Assembly (NCBI RefSeq): GCF_000337735.1 | Contig: NZ_AOHX01000026.1 | Location: forward strand, 309,418 to 373,417 | Reading direction: 5' to 3' | From: Natronorubrum sulfidifaciens JCM 14089 | Lineage (GTDB): Archaea > Halobacteriota > Halobacteria > Halobacteriales > Natrialbaceae | Length of the DNA: 64,000 bases | Shown: positions 49,262 through 58,756 of the stretch, one piece after another | Position numbering within the stretch: the first letter of the stretch is position 1 | How the letters are laid out: each line of letters opens with the position of its first letter | Translations under genes and position numbers: made by a program | Notes under the pieces: generated by a model | Databases searched by the model: none | Seen by the model: only the letters and a program-made list of their open reading frames with translations | What the model was told of the DNA's origin: nothing

Positions 49262-51049
49262 TTACATCGACCGTGGCGGCTCCACGCCGAGGATCGACAG
49301 CGCGTTCGCGACCGTGTGTTTCGACGCGGCCACGAGCGCGAGTCGGGCCGCCCGAACATCGGCGTCGACGTCGTCGGCGAGCACCGGACACTCCCGGTAG
49401 AAGCCGTTGAAGCGGTCGGCGAACTCGCGCGTGAAGGTCGCGATCTGGTGTGGTTCGAGGTCGTCGGCCGCCTCGTCGACGACCGCCGGGAAGCGGGCGA
49501 TCGTCTCGAGGAGGTCCCGTTCGGCCTCGGTCTCGAGCAGGTCGGCCTCGAGTGCCTCGAGTTCGATGTCTTGTGTCGCGAGGTCGACCTCGGGATCGAG
49601 GCCGGCTTCCTCGAGGATACCACAACAGCGCGCGTGGACGTACTGGACGTACGGCGCAGACTGGGCCTCGAAATCGAGCGCCCGCTCCCACTCGAAGGTG
49701 ATCGCTTTCGTCGGCTGTTTCGAGACGATGTCGTAGCGGACCGCGCCGATGCCGACCTGATGGGCGATGCGCTCGATGTCGTCCGTACCGAGGTCGTCGT
49801 CACGAAGGCGGTCCTCGAGTCGGTCCTCGACTTCCTCGCGGGCGCGGTCGATCGCTTCGTCTAACAGGTCGTCCAGATCGACGCCGGTGCCCCGACGAGT
49901 CGACATCTTCCCTTCGGGCAGGTTGACGTAGGAGTACAGCACCTGCTGGAGCCCGTCGGTGTCGTTGTCGAGTAACTCGAGTGTGGTGCGAAGCTGTTTG
50001 GCCTGCAGCTTGTGGTCCTCGCCGAGCACCGTCACTGCGCGATCGTAGGTGTTGAACTTCCACTCGTGGTGGGCCAGGTCGCGGGTGGCGTACAGCGAGG
50101 TGTCGTCCGAGCGCAGGAAGACGAGGTTCTTGTCGATACCGTGGTTATCGAGTTCGAGCTGCCACGCGTCTTCCTCGTAGACGGCCTCATCGAGCTCTTT
50201 GAGTCGGGCGACGAGGTCGTCGGTGTCGCCGTTGCGCATAAAGCGCGTCTCCTTGACGAACTCGTCGAACTCCGCGGGCAGTCGGCCGAGACAGGCTTTC
50301 ATTCCCGAGAGCACCTGATCGACGACCTCGCTGACGCGCTCGTAGGCCTCCTCGTCGCCGGCCTCGAGCCCCTGCATGATCGACTCGATCTCGGCTTCGG
50401 CCGCCTCGACCTCGCTCTCGGACGCGTTCTCGAGGTAGGCGTTGCCCTTGCGGTAGTACCGGACGAGGTCGTACTCGATGCGGTCGCGTTCGGGCTCGTC
50501 CTCGAGGTCGTCCTCGTCGAACGTTTCGTACGCCCAGGTGAAGACGGCCATCTGCCGGCCAGCATCGTTGACGTAGTAGTGTCGGTCGACGTCGTAGCCG
50601 GCCATATCGAGCAGGTTCGCCACCGCATCACCGATGATGGGGTTTCGCGCGCGGCCGACGTGAACCGGGCCGGTCGGGTTCGCGCTCGTGTGTTCGACGA
50701 CGACGGACTCCTCACGGTCCTCAAGTGCGCCGTAGGTTTCCTCGGTCGCCGTCTCGAGGGTGGCGGCGAAGTAGGCATCACTCGGCAGGAAGTTGAGATA
50801 CGGCCCCTGTGTCTGCACTTCGGAGACGTAGGTCAGGTCGTCGGCGTCGATTTCGTTTGCGAGCTGGCCTGCGACCTGTGGCGGTGGGGCTCCGGCCTCG
50901 CCAGCGAGTCGGAAGGCGACGCTCGAGGCGAGCACGCTCGGTACGTCTTCGGGCGGTTCTTCGATCCCGAGGTCGTCCGTCGGGAACTCGAGTTCCGAGA
51001 GCGCCCCCTCGAGGGCGGCCTCGACCTCCGCGCGTAGGGAGAGGAACAT
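49262..51049 (-). CDS. argS: Arginyl-tRNA synthetase
   Basis: The protein is 595 residues, class I. The HIGH motif appears as HVGR within [13 protein letters not shown] (about 123-135), and the KMSKS loop as KMSTRRG. The N-terminal additional domain (about 1-100) and the C-terminal DALR-type anticodon-binding domain (about 470-595, ending [15 protein letters not shown]) are both complete. It charges tRNA-Arg. Stand-alone gene; the Nudix gene lies 86 bases upstream on the same strand. Confidence 0.97.
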   Translation of the reverse strand: MFLSLRAEVEAALEGALSELEFPTDDLGIEEPPEDVPSVLASSVAFRLAGEAGAPPPQVAGQLANEIDADDLTYVSEVQTQGPYLNFLPSDAYFAATLETATEETYGALEDREESVVVEHTSANPTGPVHVGRARNPIIGDAVANLLDMAGYDVDRHYYVNDAGRQMAVFTWAYETFDEDDLEDEPERDRIEYDLVRYYRKGNAYLENASESEVEAAEAEIESIMQGLEAGDEEAYERVSEVVDQVLSGMKACLGRLPAEFDEFVKETRFMRNGDTDDLVARLKELDEAVYEEDAWQLELDNHGIDKNLVFLRSDDTSLYATRDLAHHEWKFNTYDRAVTVLGEDHKLQAKQLRTTLELLDNDTDGLQQVLYSYVNLPEGKMSTRRGTGVDLDDLLDEAIDRAREEVEDRLEDRLRDDDLGTDDIERIAHQVGIGAVRYDIVSKQPTKAITFEWERALDFEAQSAPYVQYVHARCCGILEEAGLDPEVDLATQDIELEALEADLLETEAERDLLETIARFPAVVDEAADDLEPHQIATFTREFADRFNGFYRECPVLADDVDADVRAARLALVAASKHTVANALSILGVEPPRSM

Positions 51050-51135
51050 ACCCGCTCGTATTCAGGGGGCAACTAAAGGAATGTCGGGTTTCACCGCTCG
51101 TCGATCGTCGAGTCGGTCAACAGTCGGATCGGCAG

Positions 51136-51672
51136 TTACCCGAAATACGTGACTGCAGCCCGAAACCACTGCTCGTGAATCGGGCGAAATGTCTCCCCGG
51201 AGGCGTCGAAGGCCGCTGGCGACCAAAAGCGGGCCGTGTTCGCGTCGCTGCCAGCCAACGGCTCGCCGCTTGCGTCAGTCCAGTCGGCGACGTAGTGGAT
51301 CGTCGTCACGTGCTTGCCGTTTCGTGGCGGCATCGCCGTCGCGTCGAGGATCTCGAGGGCGTCGGCAGCGATCGAGACGCCGGTTTCCTCCTCGAGTTCG
51401 CGGGCGGCGGCGACCGCAGGCTCCTCACCGACCTCCATGTGGCCGCCGGGGAGCGTCCACTCGCCGACACCCGGCGGAACGGCCCGTTCGATACAGAGCA
51501 CTGCGGGTTCCGGTCGCGACCGATCGACGACCGCGACGCTCGCACAGGGGACTGGGTTGTGCCAGATCACGTTCTCGCAGGCAGGACAGCGTTCGCGTTC
51601 GCGACCATCGACCGTCGTCGACTCGAGGGAGGTTCCACAGCGAGGGCAGTAGTCGGCTGGACGGCTGACCAT
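51136..51672 (-). CDS. Nudix hydrolase with N-terminal zinc ribbon
   Basis: The protein is 178 residues. A four-Cys ribbon opens it (YCPRCGTSLE, RCPACENVIWHNP), as in NudC-like enzymes. The Nudix box is GGHMEVGEEPAVAAARELEEETGV (in parts: G-x5-E-x7-REL-x-EE-x-G with AREL in place of RE). Substrates of this group include NADH-like and other nucleoside diphosphate compounds; here unknown. The next gene downstream is argS. Confidence 0.9.
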   Translation of the reverse strand: MVSRPADYCPRCGTSLESTTVDGRERERCPACENVIWHNPVPCASVAVVDRSRPEPAVLCIERAVPPGVGEWTLPGGHMEVGEEPAVAAARELEEETGVSIAADALEILDATAMPPRNGKHVTTIHYVADWTDASGEPLAGSDANTARFWSPAAFDASGETFRPIHEQWFRAAVTYFG

Positions 51673-51697
51673 CTACCACACCGTCAGCGCTCGGCGT

Positions 51698-52852
51698 TCA
51701 TAGGGTTTTCAGTCCGCTTCCGGTCAATGGGACGACAACAGTGTCGTCGTCGTCGAGCATGCCAGCGTCGCGATACGCCTCGAGTGCGGCGGGGGCGACC
51801 GCACAGGTCGGCTCGACGTAGAAGCCGCCGCGGTGGAGTCGATCGAGCGCGCTCTCGGTCGGGTCCGGACCGACCGCGATGGCGTCGCCGTCGGTTTCAG
51901 CGATCGCCTCGAGGATCTCGGCTTTACGGGCCGGTTCGGCGATCTGGATGCCGTCGGCGATGTCGGTGTCGGCGTCGTCTTCGGCGACCGTCCGGCCGCC
52001 GAGTTCGTCGACGATGGGGGCGTTCCCCGCCGACTGGGCACCGAGTAGTCGCGGCATGCCGTCGACGATGCCGGCTTCGTTGAGCAGCGAAAAGCCACGG
52101 TAGGCACCGAGAAAGAGCGTGCCGTGACCGATCGGGAGCACGAGGGCATCCGGCACGGTCCAGCCCTGCTGGGCGGCGATTTCGAACGCGAACGTCATCG
52201 TCCCCGCATAGAAGGCCGGGTTCCAGGCGTGACTGGCGTACCAGCCCGCCCCCGTCTGTCGTGGGGCCGCTCCACGCTCGGCATCCGGAATCTGAGGGGC
52301 TTCGCCCTCGACGGCCTCGAGACACGCCGCCGTGACGGCCTGTCGGTCGCCGTCGATCCGAACCGGCCGCGCGCCGGTCCGCTGGATAGCCATCAGCTTC
52401 GACTGCGTCACGTCCGCCGGCACGTAGATATCCGCCTCGAGGCCGGCACGAGCCGCGTACGTCGCGATCGCCGCGCCGGCGTTGCCCGAGGAGTCTTCGA
52501 TGACTTTCTCGACGCCGAGGGAAACGGCTCGAGAGAGCGTCGTCGTCGCGCCGCGGTCTTTGAACGAGCCCGTCGGAAAGACGTACTCGAGTTTGAACTG
52601 TGCGTCCCATTCGGGGGCGTCAACGAGCGGCGTAAACCCCTCGTGGAACGTGACGTGGTTCTCGATCGGCAGGAACTCGAAGAACGTCCAGAGGCCGTCG
52701 CTGGTGTCGAGTTGGTGGAGTGGCAGCGGCTCACCCTGTGGGCGTGGCCGGGCTTCGAACTCGAGGGCGTGGCCACAGCCACAGCGCCATGGCTCGTCGG
52801 GTCCGGGGTCGTAGACACGGTCACAGGCCGGACAGTGGAGGGCAGCGGGCAT
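51698..52852 (-). CDS. Threonine-synthase-like PLP enzyme (fold type II)
   Basis: The protein is 384 residues. A zinc-ribbon-like N-terminus (HCPACDRVYD, WRCGCGHALE) is typical of archaeal threonine synthases. The PLP lysine is in FPTGSFKDRGATTT, followed by EDSSGNAGAAIATYAARAGL. Near the end, VPLTGSGLKTL is the usual C-terminal turn. True threonine synthase or a paralog acting on another substrate both remain possible, since haloarchaea carry several copies. It begins 1 base after the stop of an aspartoacylase-family gene, an odd partner for threonine synthesis. Confidence 0.85.
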   Translation of the reverse strand: MPAALHCPACDRVYDPGPDEPWRCGCGHALEFEARPRPQGEPLPLHQLDTSDGLWTFFEFLPIENHVTFHEGFTPLVDAPEWDAQFKLEYVFPTGSFKDRGATTTLSRAVSLGVEKVIEDSSGNAGAAIATYAARAGLEADIYVPADVTQSKLMAIQRTGARPVRIDGDRQAVTAACLEAVEGEAPQIPDAERGAAPRQTGAGWYASHAWNPAFYAGTMTFAFEIAAQQGWTVPDALVLPIGHGTLFLGAYRGFSLLNEAGIVDGMPRLLGAQSAGNAPIVDELGGRTVAEDDADTDIADGIQIAEPARKAEILEAIAETDGDAIAVGPDPTESALDRLHRGGFYVEPTCAVAPAALEAYRDAGMLDDDDTVVVPLTGSGLKTL

Positions 52853-52853
52853 G

Positions 52854-53813
52854 TTAGTACGTATTGATATCGGTCGCGACCGAGCAGACGTACTCGCCCG
52901 TTGCGACCTGTGGCAGTCGGCGACTTCGCCAGAAGATTCCGTTGCTGTCGGCCGTCACCTCGGCTTTCGATTCGCCAAAGGGGGTCGTCACCTCGAACAG
53001 CGTGTCACCGCTTCGGACACGCGCACCCAGTTCTTGTTTGAAGCGAACGAGGCCGCCGTTTGGCGCACCGAACTGCTCGAACCCGTGGGCGCGGGTCTGG
53101 GGCTCGAGCGAGACATCGCCATCGAGGAAGCCGTAGTGGGTGAGCACGTTGAACACACCCTCGACACCCTTTCGAATGCTCGTTTCGTCCCAGCCGACAC
53201 AGCCGCCGAGTTCGGGGTCGACGGTCGGGATACCCTCGTTCGGTGCTGCACGGGCAAGCTGGCCGTCAGGCCCTTTCTGATCCAAGACGTAGCCACAGCC
53301 GAAGGCCTTCGCGAGCTCGAGACACTCGTCGTGGAGCCGGTGGCGGGTGCCACAGCGAACCCGTACCTCGTTGATCATGCGGCTGGTCGAGCCCTGATGG
53401 AGATCGAGGATCAGATCCGCCCGCGTCGCGGCCTCGAACGTCGCGGCCGCGATCCGTTCGCTCGAGGTGCCGTTCTCGTTGCCGGGATAGGCCCGGTTCA
53501 TCTTCGTATCGTCGACCGGGTTGCGGTGTTCGGCGACCTGAAAGGCGTGGTAGTTGACGATCCCGACAATCAGGATCGTGCCGGCGATCTCGGCAGGGTC
53601 GAGTCGTGGGACGACACGTTGGATGACACCAACGCCGTTGAGTTCGTCGCCGTCGCTCGCTGCCTGCATGTAGAGGGTCTTCCCCGACCGTTCGCCGTTT
53701 ATCACGGCAACGGGCAGACCGAACGGGTGTCCGTCCCGGGTTTCGCCGACCTCGAGACGGCCCGTGTCGATTTCTCCGGGCCTCGCGCTCGCCGTTCCGA
53801 GCGTCGTCGTCAT
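52854..53813 (-). CDS. Succinylglutamate desuccinylase/aspartoacylase-family (M14-like) hydrolase
   Basis: The protein is 319 residues from the ATG at 53813. M14-like marks: the first zinc pair at 54-57 is DGDE (AASDGDELNG) where most relatives have HGxE; then MNRAYPG (about 105-111, for NRNFPG) and His139 in LILDLHQGS. The C-terminal half (GGLVRFKQELGARVRSGDTL and following) is the barrel-like domain of the family. It removes an acyl group from an amino-acid-like substrate. It is tightly coupled to the PLP gene (1-base gap) and divergent from an MFS carrier. Confidence 0.85.
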   Translation of the reverse strand: MTTTLGTASARPGEIDTGRLEVGETRDGHPFGLPVAVINGERSGKTLYMQAASDGDELNGVGVIQRVVPRLDPAEIAGTILIVGIVNYHAFQVAEHRNPVDDTKMNRAYPGNENGTSSERIAAATFEAATRADLILDLHQGSTSRMINEVRVRCGTRHRLHDECLELAKAFGCGYVLDQKGPDGQLARAAPNEGIPTVDPELGGCVGWDETSIRKGVEGVFNVLTHYGFLDGDVSLEPQTRAHGFEQFGAPNGGLVRFKQELGARVRSGDTLFEVTTPFGESKAEVTADSNGIFWRSRRLPQVATGEYVCSVATDINTY

Positions 53814-53837
53814 GTGCCTGACGACGAAGCCGTTGGT

Positions 53838-53846
53838 CTTTATTGG
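53838..53846 (-). promoter_or_regulatory. TATA-like box of the aspartoacylase-family operon
   Basis: The minus strand reads CCAATAAAG about 29 bases before the ATG at 53813, fitting a leaderless transcript. Confidence 0.5.
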
Positions 53847-53951
53847 TTCGGTGTTCACCAGCCGACGAGCAGTTCGAGTGTCGCAGTCTACCGACAGACG
53901 ACTGTTGTCAGAGGGGAACAGCAAAGCGGATACAGCCAGAACGAGACCGAT

Positions 53952-55331
53952 GTGAGCCTCGAGCAGGAGACGGCGGACAGCGAAGAAGTCGACCCGTTTG
54001 ATTCGTTTCGGCAGTTTTTCGCCCTCGAGCGCGACGTGCTCGTGCTCTCGATTGCGATGTTCGCGTTCAGTCTCGGCTTCCAGATGACAAGCCGGTATAT
54101 GGCCGAGTATATGACCGCACTGGGCGCGACGGCGGTCGTCATCGGCCTGTTCGGGACCGTCGGCAACGTGATCAGCGCCGTCTATCCCTATCCCGGCGGC
54201 GCGATTTCCGATCGGATCGGCTCACGGTACGCGCTGACCGCGTTCGGGCTGTGTTCGACGCTCGGCTTTGGTATCTGGCTCGCCGCGCCCGCGCTTGCAG
54301 CCATCACTGTTGGGCCGACGTCGCTCGCGATCGTCGCCGTCTTCGTCGGGTTGGTGTTTGCACAGGCCTGGAAATCGTTCGGACTCGGAGCGAGTTTCGC
54401 GATCGTCAAACAGTCCGTATCACCATCCCAGCTCGCTGCCGGCTTTGCAAGCACCGAGACGTTTCGGCGAACGGCCTTTCTCGTCGGGCCGCTGCTCGCC
54501 GCCGTACTGTTCTTTCCGTTCGGCTCGAGCGATAGCGATGTCGTGGTCGCCTTCCAGCTTATTTTGGTCGTCGCCATCGTCTTCGGTATCCTCGGCACCA
54601 TCGTCCAGCACAGTCTCTACGAAGCCGACGCCGACAGCCTCGGCAAAGCGTTCGATGGAGGGTCACAGCTCATCGCGGACCTGCGAGCCATGCCAACGGA
54701 ACTCCGCCCGTTGCTGATCGCCGACACGCTCGTGCGGTTCGGAAACGGGATGGTCTACGTCTTCTTCGTCATCGTCGTCACTCGATTTCTCGAGGTCGGG
54801 CTCTCGCTTCCGGTGCCCGCACTCGGTACGCTCGAGTTGAGCCCGCAGTCGTACTTTGGTGTGTTGCTCGGCCTCGAGATGCTCGTCGCCTTGCTGGTGA
54901 TGATTCCGGCCGCGAAGGCCGCCGAGCGCGTCGGATTAAAGCCCGTCGTCGCGGTCGGCTTCGCCATCTACGCGATCTTTCCAGTCTTGCTCATTAGCGC
55001 ACCCGAGAGCGCGACCGTTCTCGCCGCGCTCTTTGCCGTCTCCGGACTGCGATTCGCCGGCTTACCCGCCCACAAGGCGCTGATCGTCGGCCCGGCCGAG
55101 CAGGGTGCTGGCGGCCGTGTCACGGGCAGTTACTACCTCCTTCGGAACCTGCTCGTCATTCCGAGTGCCGCCCTCGGCGGGCTGCTCTGGGCAGGGGTGT
55201 CGAACCCGCTGACCGGTGAGGTGCTCCTTGCTGGCTCGCCGACGCTCGCGTTCACGGTTGCAACAGTGATCGGCGCTATCGGAACCGTCTACTTCCTGCT
55301 GTTCGGAGCGGAGTTCGAGGCGTACGCCTGA
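53952..55331 (+). CDS. MFS transporter
   Basis: The protein is 459 residues if read from the GTG at 53952; no ATG fits, and the frame further upstream is antisense to the hydrolase gene. Eleven to twelve hydrophobic segments follow a 30-residue acidic N-terminus. An MFS-like loop is GGAISDRIGSRYALTAFG after helix 2-3, and AAKAAERVGLKPVVAVGF in the second half is the matching repeat. Substrate unknown. It is divergent from the hydrolase/PLP operon with 138 bases between, so the three genes may handle one compound (inference). Confidence 0.85.
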   Translation: MSLEQETADSEEVDPFDSFRQFFALERDVLVLSIAMFAFSLGFQMTSRYMAEYMTALGATAVVIGLFGTVGNVISAVYPYPGGAISDRIGSRYALTAFGLCSTLGFGIWLAAPALAAITVGPTSLAIVAVFVGLVFAQAWKSFGLGASFAIVKQSVSPSQLAAGFASTETFRRTAFLVGPLLAAVLFFPFGSSDSDVVVAFQLILVVAIVFGILGTIVQHSLYEADADSLGKAFDGGSQLIADLRAMPTELRPLLIADTLVRFGNGMVYVFFVIVVTRFLEVGLSLPVPALGTLELSPQSYFGVLLGLEMLVALLVMIPAAKAAERVGLKPVVAVGFAIYAIFPVLLISAPESATVLAALFAVSGLRFAGLPAHKALIVGPAEQGAGGRVTGSYYLLRNLLVIPSAALGGLLWAGVSNPLTGEVLLAGSPTLAFTVATVIGAIGTVYFLLFGAEFEAYA

Positions 55332-55492
55332 GCCGTCTGCGCCGTCGATAGCGACGGTTCGTCGGAGTAATCCCGCTTCGACGGGATCGCAATCACCTGT
55401 TACTCACTCGAGTGAGAGACCCATTATGACAGGCTGTCCATACCCGGCTGAACGTTCACAAGCCTGATGCACAATAACGATATGTGTTAGCT

Positions 55493-56014
55493 ATGGGCAT
55501 TGAAAAACCGACCTACACACGGCGGACGTTCGGGTCGCTCGCCGTGCTGGGTGCTATCAGCGTCAGCGGCTGTCTCGGGGAGGACGACCCGGAAGACGGC
55601 ACCAACGACGACGTCGAAAACGGCGAGGAAGACGACGAGCAGGTCACGGTTGAGGACCAACCCGACGACGCGGCCGCAATGTTCGTGACACCAGAAGACG
55701 GCGACACCGTCGACTCGCCGGTCGAGATCGAAGGCGAGGCTGAGGGCATCGAACTCGCGCCGGCTGGCGAGGCCGTCGAGGGCGAGGGACACCTGCACGT
55801 GCTGGTCGACCAGGACTGTCTCGAGGAAGGCGAGACCTTCCCCGGTCCGAGCGACGAGGCCGAAGAAGACGGCTTCTACCACTGGGGCGACGGTCAGTCC
55901 GAGGGAGAGATCGAACTCGAGCCCGGCGAGTACGATCTGTGTCTCCAGCTGGCCGACGGGCCCCATCGTGCGTTCGGCGAGCCCGACGAGATCTCGATTA
56001 CCGTCGAGGAGTGA
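55493..56014 (+). CDS. DUF4399 Tat lipoprotein
   Basis: The protein is 173 residues from the ATG at 55493 (a GTG 9 bases upstream is possible). TRRTFGSLAVLGAISVSGC is a Tat signal with a lipobox Cys. An acidic linker follows to about residue 60. The DUF4399 domain spans about 65-173, with GHLHVLVDQDCL, FYHWGDGQSEGEIELEPGEY and LQLADGPHRAFGEP. The His residues in HLHVL and the final PH are conserved in the family and may bind metal. Role unknown; it is extracellular. Confidence 0.88.
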   Translation: MGIEKPTYTRRTFGSLAVLGAISVSGCLGEDDPEDGTNDDVENGEEDDEQVTVEDQPDDAAAMFVTPEDGDTVDSPVEIEGEAEGIELAPAGEAVEGEGHLHVLVDQDCLEEGETFPGPSDEAEEDGFYHWGDGQSEGEIELEPGEYDLCLQLADGPHRAFGEPDEISITVEE

Positions 56015-56026
56015 GCCGGACGCCGG

Positions 56027-57556
56027 TCAGAGGAACAGCCGGAAGTAGTACGGGCTCACGAAGCCCTCGATCACCGCCGCAATCGCCAGCAGGACGCCGA
56101 CGCCGATGAGCACCCAGAACGCTCGCTCGAGGGTATCGGCCAACGCCGCTCGAGTCGCTCGCCCTCGCATCGTCCGCCAGCCGACGAGTCCGAGGTGGAC
56201 GCCGAGTGCCGTGGCGATGAAGATCGCCGGAATCTCGAAGATCCCGTGGGGGACGACGAAGGCGAGCAGTTCCATCGGGGCTACCTCCGTGCGTGCGTAG
56301 ACGCCCATGAACAGCCCGTTGAACACCAGCGAGACGAGCGCTGGAATCGCGAGCACGAGCCCGGAGAGTGCCGTCGTGAGCGCGACCAGCCAGTTGTTGC
56401 CGAAGAACTCGAGGGCCGCAGCCGGGGCGATATGTCCCTCGAGGCGGGCCGAGATCGACGTCTCGAACGAATCGACGAGTGGTTCGGCGGCCTCCCAACC
56501 GATCCAAAAGCTGATGACGGCGAGCGCGACGACAGCCGCGTGCGTGCCGAGTGTGCCCCGGACGAACGCCGCCATCTCGGCCCAGCCACGTCGAACGCCG
56601 TCACTGAACTGGTCGCGGAGCGATCGTTCAGGCATGGCCGGTGGGGAGAGGCGGCCCCGGGAGCCACTGTAGAGCCCTGTCTTCAACAGATCGAGGGCAG
56701 GAAAGACGAGCAAGACGGTGACCAGCGAGGGGAAGGCAGTGACATCGACAAGCGTGAGCACGCCCGAGAGGACCGAGAACGTCAGAATCGTGCCGACGGC
56801 GACGAGATAGTAGAAGCCGGCGCTGACTGGTCGAGCACGGACGAACGAAACGGTGTTCGACAGCGATCCGACGACGGTCGCGTCGTCGACGACGACCGAC
56901 ACCGGCGCGAACGCGAACAGCGCCCGAACGGCAGCGAGCGCAGCAACGAGGACGAGTCCAGCAAACAGTGCCACGAGGCCGGCGACGAGCATCGAGCCGG
57001 TGGCGACCGCGACGAGCGCAGCGACGAGTGCAACGCCGATCCCGACCGTCAGGAACACGGCGACCCACAGCACGATCTCCAGAACGTACAACCCGAGAAA
57101 CCGCAGCCAGTAGCGCCGGGCACCCGCGAGCCCGGCGGTCAGCCCACGCTCGTCACGAAGCCGCGCAGCACAGGCCGTCAGCTGGCCGGCAGTAGCGGCT
57201 GCATAGAGGACCACGCCCACGAGCAGCGTCGCCATGATCGTCACGACGACGAGCAAAACGAGTCCCGGCGTGAGCAACGGTTCGAGAACGGGTTCGAACC
57301 CGGTTGCCCACTCCTCGAACACCTCGGGGTCGGCGTCCGGGTCCGGTGGCTCGGTCTCGAGTCCAGTCATCGCCTCCTGTGCTGTTGTGAGTCGTCCAGT
57401 GACCTCGAGATAGACGAATCCCACGGTGAACGCGAGAAACGGGATCACACGGGCGACCGCGGGGACGGACGCGCCGATGAGGTACCACGGCAGGATGTCA
57501 GCCGGCCGGCGACGGAGCACGGCGACGGCAGCAGTGACGGCATCTGAGAGGGACAT
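56027..57556 (-). CDS. SpoIIM-domain (DUF95-like) multi-spanning membrane protein
   Basis: The protein is 509 residues. The N-terminal half (about 1-310) is a glycerophosphodiesterase-type membrane-domain-like array of about six helices. The C-terminal part (about 330-509) is a stage II sporulation protein M-type domain with FNGLFMGVYARTEVAPMELL, PHGIFEIPAIFIATALG and a last helix FWVLIGVGVLLAIAAVIEG. Archaea do not sporulate; the domain is a general membrane module of unknown role. It converges with the DUF4399 gene with 12 bases between stops. Confidence 0.8.
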   Translation of the reverse strand: MSLSDAVTAAVAVLRRRPADILPWYLIGASVPAVARVIPFLAFTVGFVYLEVTGRLTTAQEAMTGLETEPPDPDADPEVFEEWATGFEPVLEPLLTPGLVLLVVVTIMATLLVGVVLYAAATAGQLTACAARLRDERGLTAGLAGARRYWLRFLGLYVLEIVLWVAVFLTVGIGVALVAALVAVATGSMLVAGLVALFAGLVLVAALAAVRALFAFAPVSVVVDDATVVGSLSNTVSFVRARPVSAGFYYLVAVGTILTFSVLSGVLTLVDVTAFPSLVTVLLVFPALDLLKTGLYSGSRGRLSPPAMPERSLRDQFSDGVRRGWAEMAAFVRGTLGTHAAVVALAVISFWIGWEAAEPLVDSFETSISARLEGHIAPAAALEFFGNNWLVALTTALSGLVLAIPALVSLVFNGLFMGVYARTEVAPMELLAFVVPHGIFEIPAIFIATALGVHLGLVGWRTMRGRATRAALADTLERAFWVLIGVGVLLAIAAVIEGFVSPYYFRLFL

Positions 57557-57586
57557 AGCTCGACTTCGGTCGGAAACCAGTTAAAA

Positions 57587-57865
57587 TCAGTTGAATGTTC
57601 GATCGTCGAACGTCTCGTCCGTTTCGTCGTCACCGCGCCCACCGGACAGCCGCGGCGTGAACCCGCCAGTGAGGATGACAGCGACGACGACCAGCGCCGC
57701 CGAGAGGACGACGAAATCGGCACTGGGATCGTAGCCGGCGAGGCCGGCCCCAGTCGAGACGACGAAAATAGCGACAGCGAAGACGATCGTCGCCAGCAAG
57801 CCGATAACGAGGATACCGATGACGCTGGCGAGAAGTCCACGCAGGATGGAGCGAATCGATGACAT
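57587..57865 (-). CDS. Two-helix small membrane protein
   Basis: The protein is 92 residues from the ATG at 57865 (MSSIRSILRGLLASVIGILV); a start 45 bases upstream is possible. It has two membrane helices (about 8-34 and 50-72) and an acidic tail with Arg/Gly residues (LSGGRGDDETDETFDD). It lies 30 bases upstream of the SpoIIM-domain gene on the same strand, so probably the same transcript. No family recognised. Confidence 0.65.
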   Translation of the reverse strand: MSSIRSILRGLLASVIGILVIGLLATIVFAVAIFVVSTGAGLAGYDPSADFVVLSAALVVVAVILTGGFTPRLSGGRGDDETDETFDDRTFN

Positions 57866-57966
57866 CGTTGCACTCGCGTTTCGGATGGGGGGACGTAGGT
57901 ATTGTGACATCGGCTTCGCTCGAGGTGTAATTTAAAGCAAATTTCGAGGGAGGAGAAAAAGGGCGT

Positions 57967-58500
57967 TCAGCCGAGCAGGTATCGGAGCTGTGGGACGCGT
58001 TCGACGATCGGGTGCGTCTCGATGTAGCGGTCCACACCGAGGATGCGCCCGGCAGCCAGCGCGCCCAGCGTCAGGAAGATCGCGGCGTAGACGAGTTGGT
58101 CGTTGACCAGCCCGCCCGCGACGTCCCAGCTGCCGAAGTAGAACAGCACCATCTGGGTGGCTGCCCCGAGTGCGGCCAGTCGGACGAAGACGCCAGCGAT
58201 CAGCGCGAGACCGATGAGCAGTTGCGTTGCCGGAACGATCACGTCCACGGTAGTCATCAGCGCAGCGCTTTCGGCCATCATCCCGAAGAGCCCACTTGCC
58301 GGACTCGCCGGATCGACGTTCGCGAGATAGCCGTAGGCGCTGAACTCACCCGTTACTTTACCCCATCCCGCGGACAGCATTACCCACCCCATCAGCAGTC
58401 GCAGGCCAACGATCGCCCACGCGCTCAGATGGTGGGGCTTCCCCTCGAGAGTAACGCCTCCGAGGCGACTTTCCAATCGGTTGTTCGCAGTTGTTGTCAT
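57967..58500 (-). CDS. DoxX-family membrane protein
   Basis: The protein is 177 residues with four membrane helices. The DoxX pattern is read in WAIVGLRLLMGWVMLSAGWG, then VPATQLLIGLALIAGVFVRL and LFYFGSWDVAGGLVNDQLVY. In Acidianus the relatives DoxD/DoxA are part of thiosulfate:quinone oxidoreductase; most homologues have no proven reaction but are linked to redox or thiol stress. Stand-alone gene, with a long palindrome element upstream. Confidence 0.88.
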   Translation of the reverse strand: MTTTANNRLESRLGGVTLEGKPHHLSAWAIVGLRLLMGWVMLSAGWGKVTGEFSAYGYLANVDPASPASGLFGMMAESAALMTTVDVIVPATQLLIGLALIAGVFVRLAALGAATQMVLFYFGSWDVAGGLVNDQLVYAAIFLTLGALAAGRILGVDRYIETHPIVERVPQLRYLLG

Positions 58501-58624
58501 CGTGAGTCACCTCTACAGATAACAGTAGGGAACTTGTTTACTTGAATCCGAATTATATTTCTTATCTCGTAGGAAATAGGGCAGCGAAAACCCTCTATAT
58601 CAAGGGGAGAGTCATGCTGGAGTC

Positions 58625-58701
58625 ATACTGTCGGACAGCAATCAGTGAGACGTCGGTCGCGAAGTCGCGGCCGATCTTCACATCGTGCTGTCCGACAGTA
58701 T
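58625..58701. repeat. 77-base element with perfect 16-base inverted ends
   Basis: ATACTGTCGGACAGCA (58625-58640) and TGCTGTCCGACAGTAT (58686-58701) are perfect inverted copies around 45 bases without an ORF. The same end sequence occurs alone at 2050-2065 (all 16 bases), 31065-31078 (14 bases) and in part at 62102-62112. Size and perfect ends resemble a miniature inverted-repeat element or a strong hairpin. Confidence 0.65.
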
Positions 58702-58756
58702 CAGTACCACGGTGGGAGACGAACCCAGTGAGCGGGTTCGTCGATCGGTCATCCCG

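Noticed and set aside
52851..53951. N-terminal extension of the MFS carrier (826 residues)
   Set aside because: It is antisense to the aspartoacylase-family gene and not membrane-like; the GTG at 53952 gives the normal carrier length.
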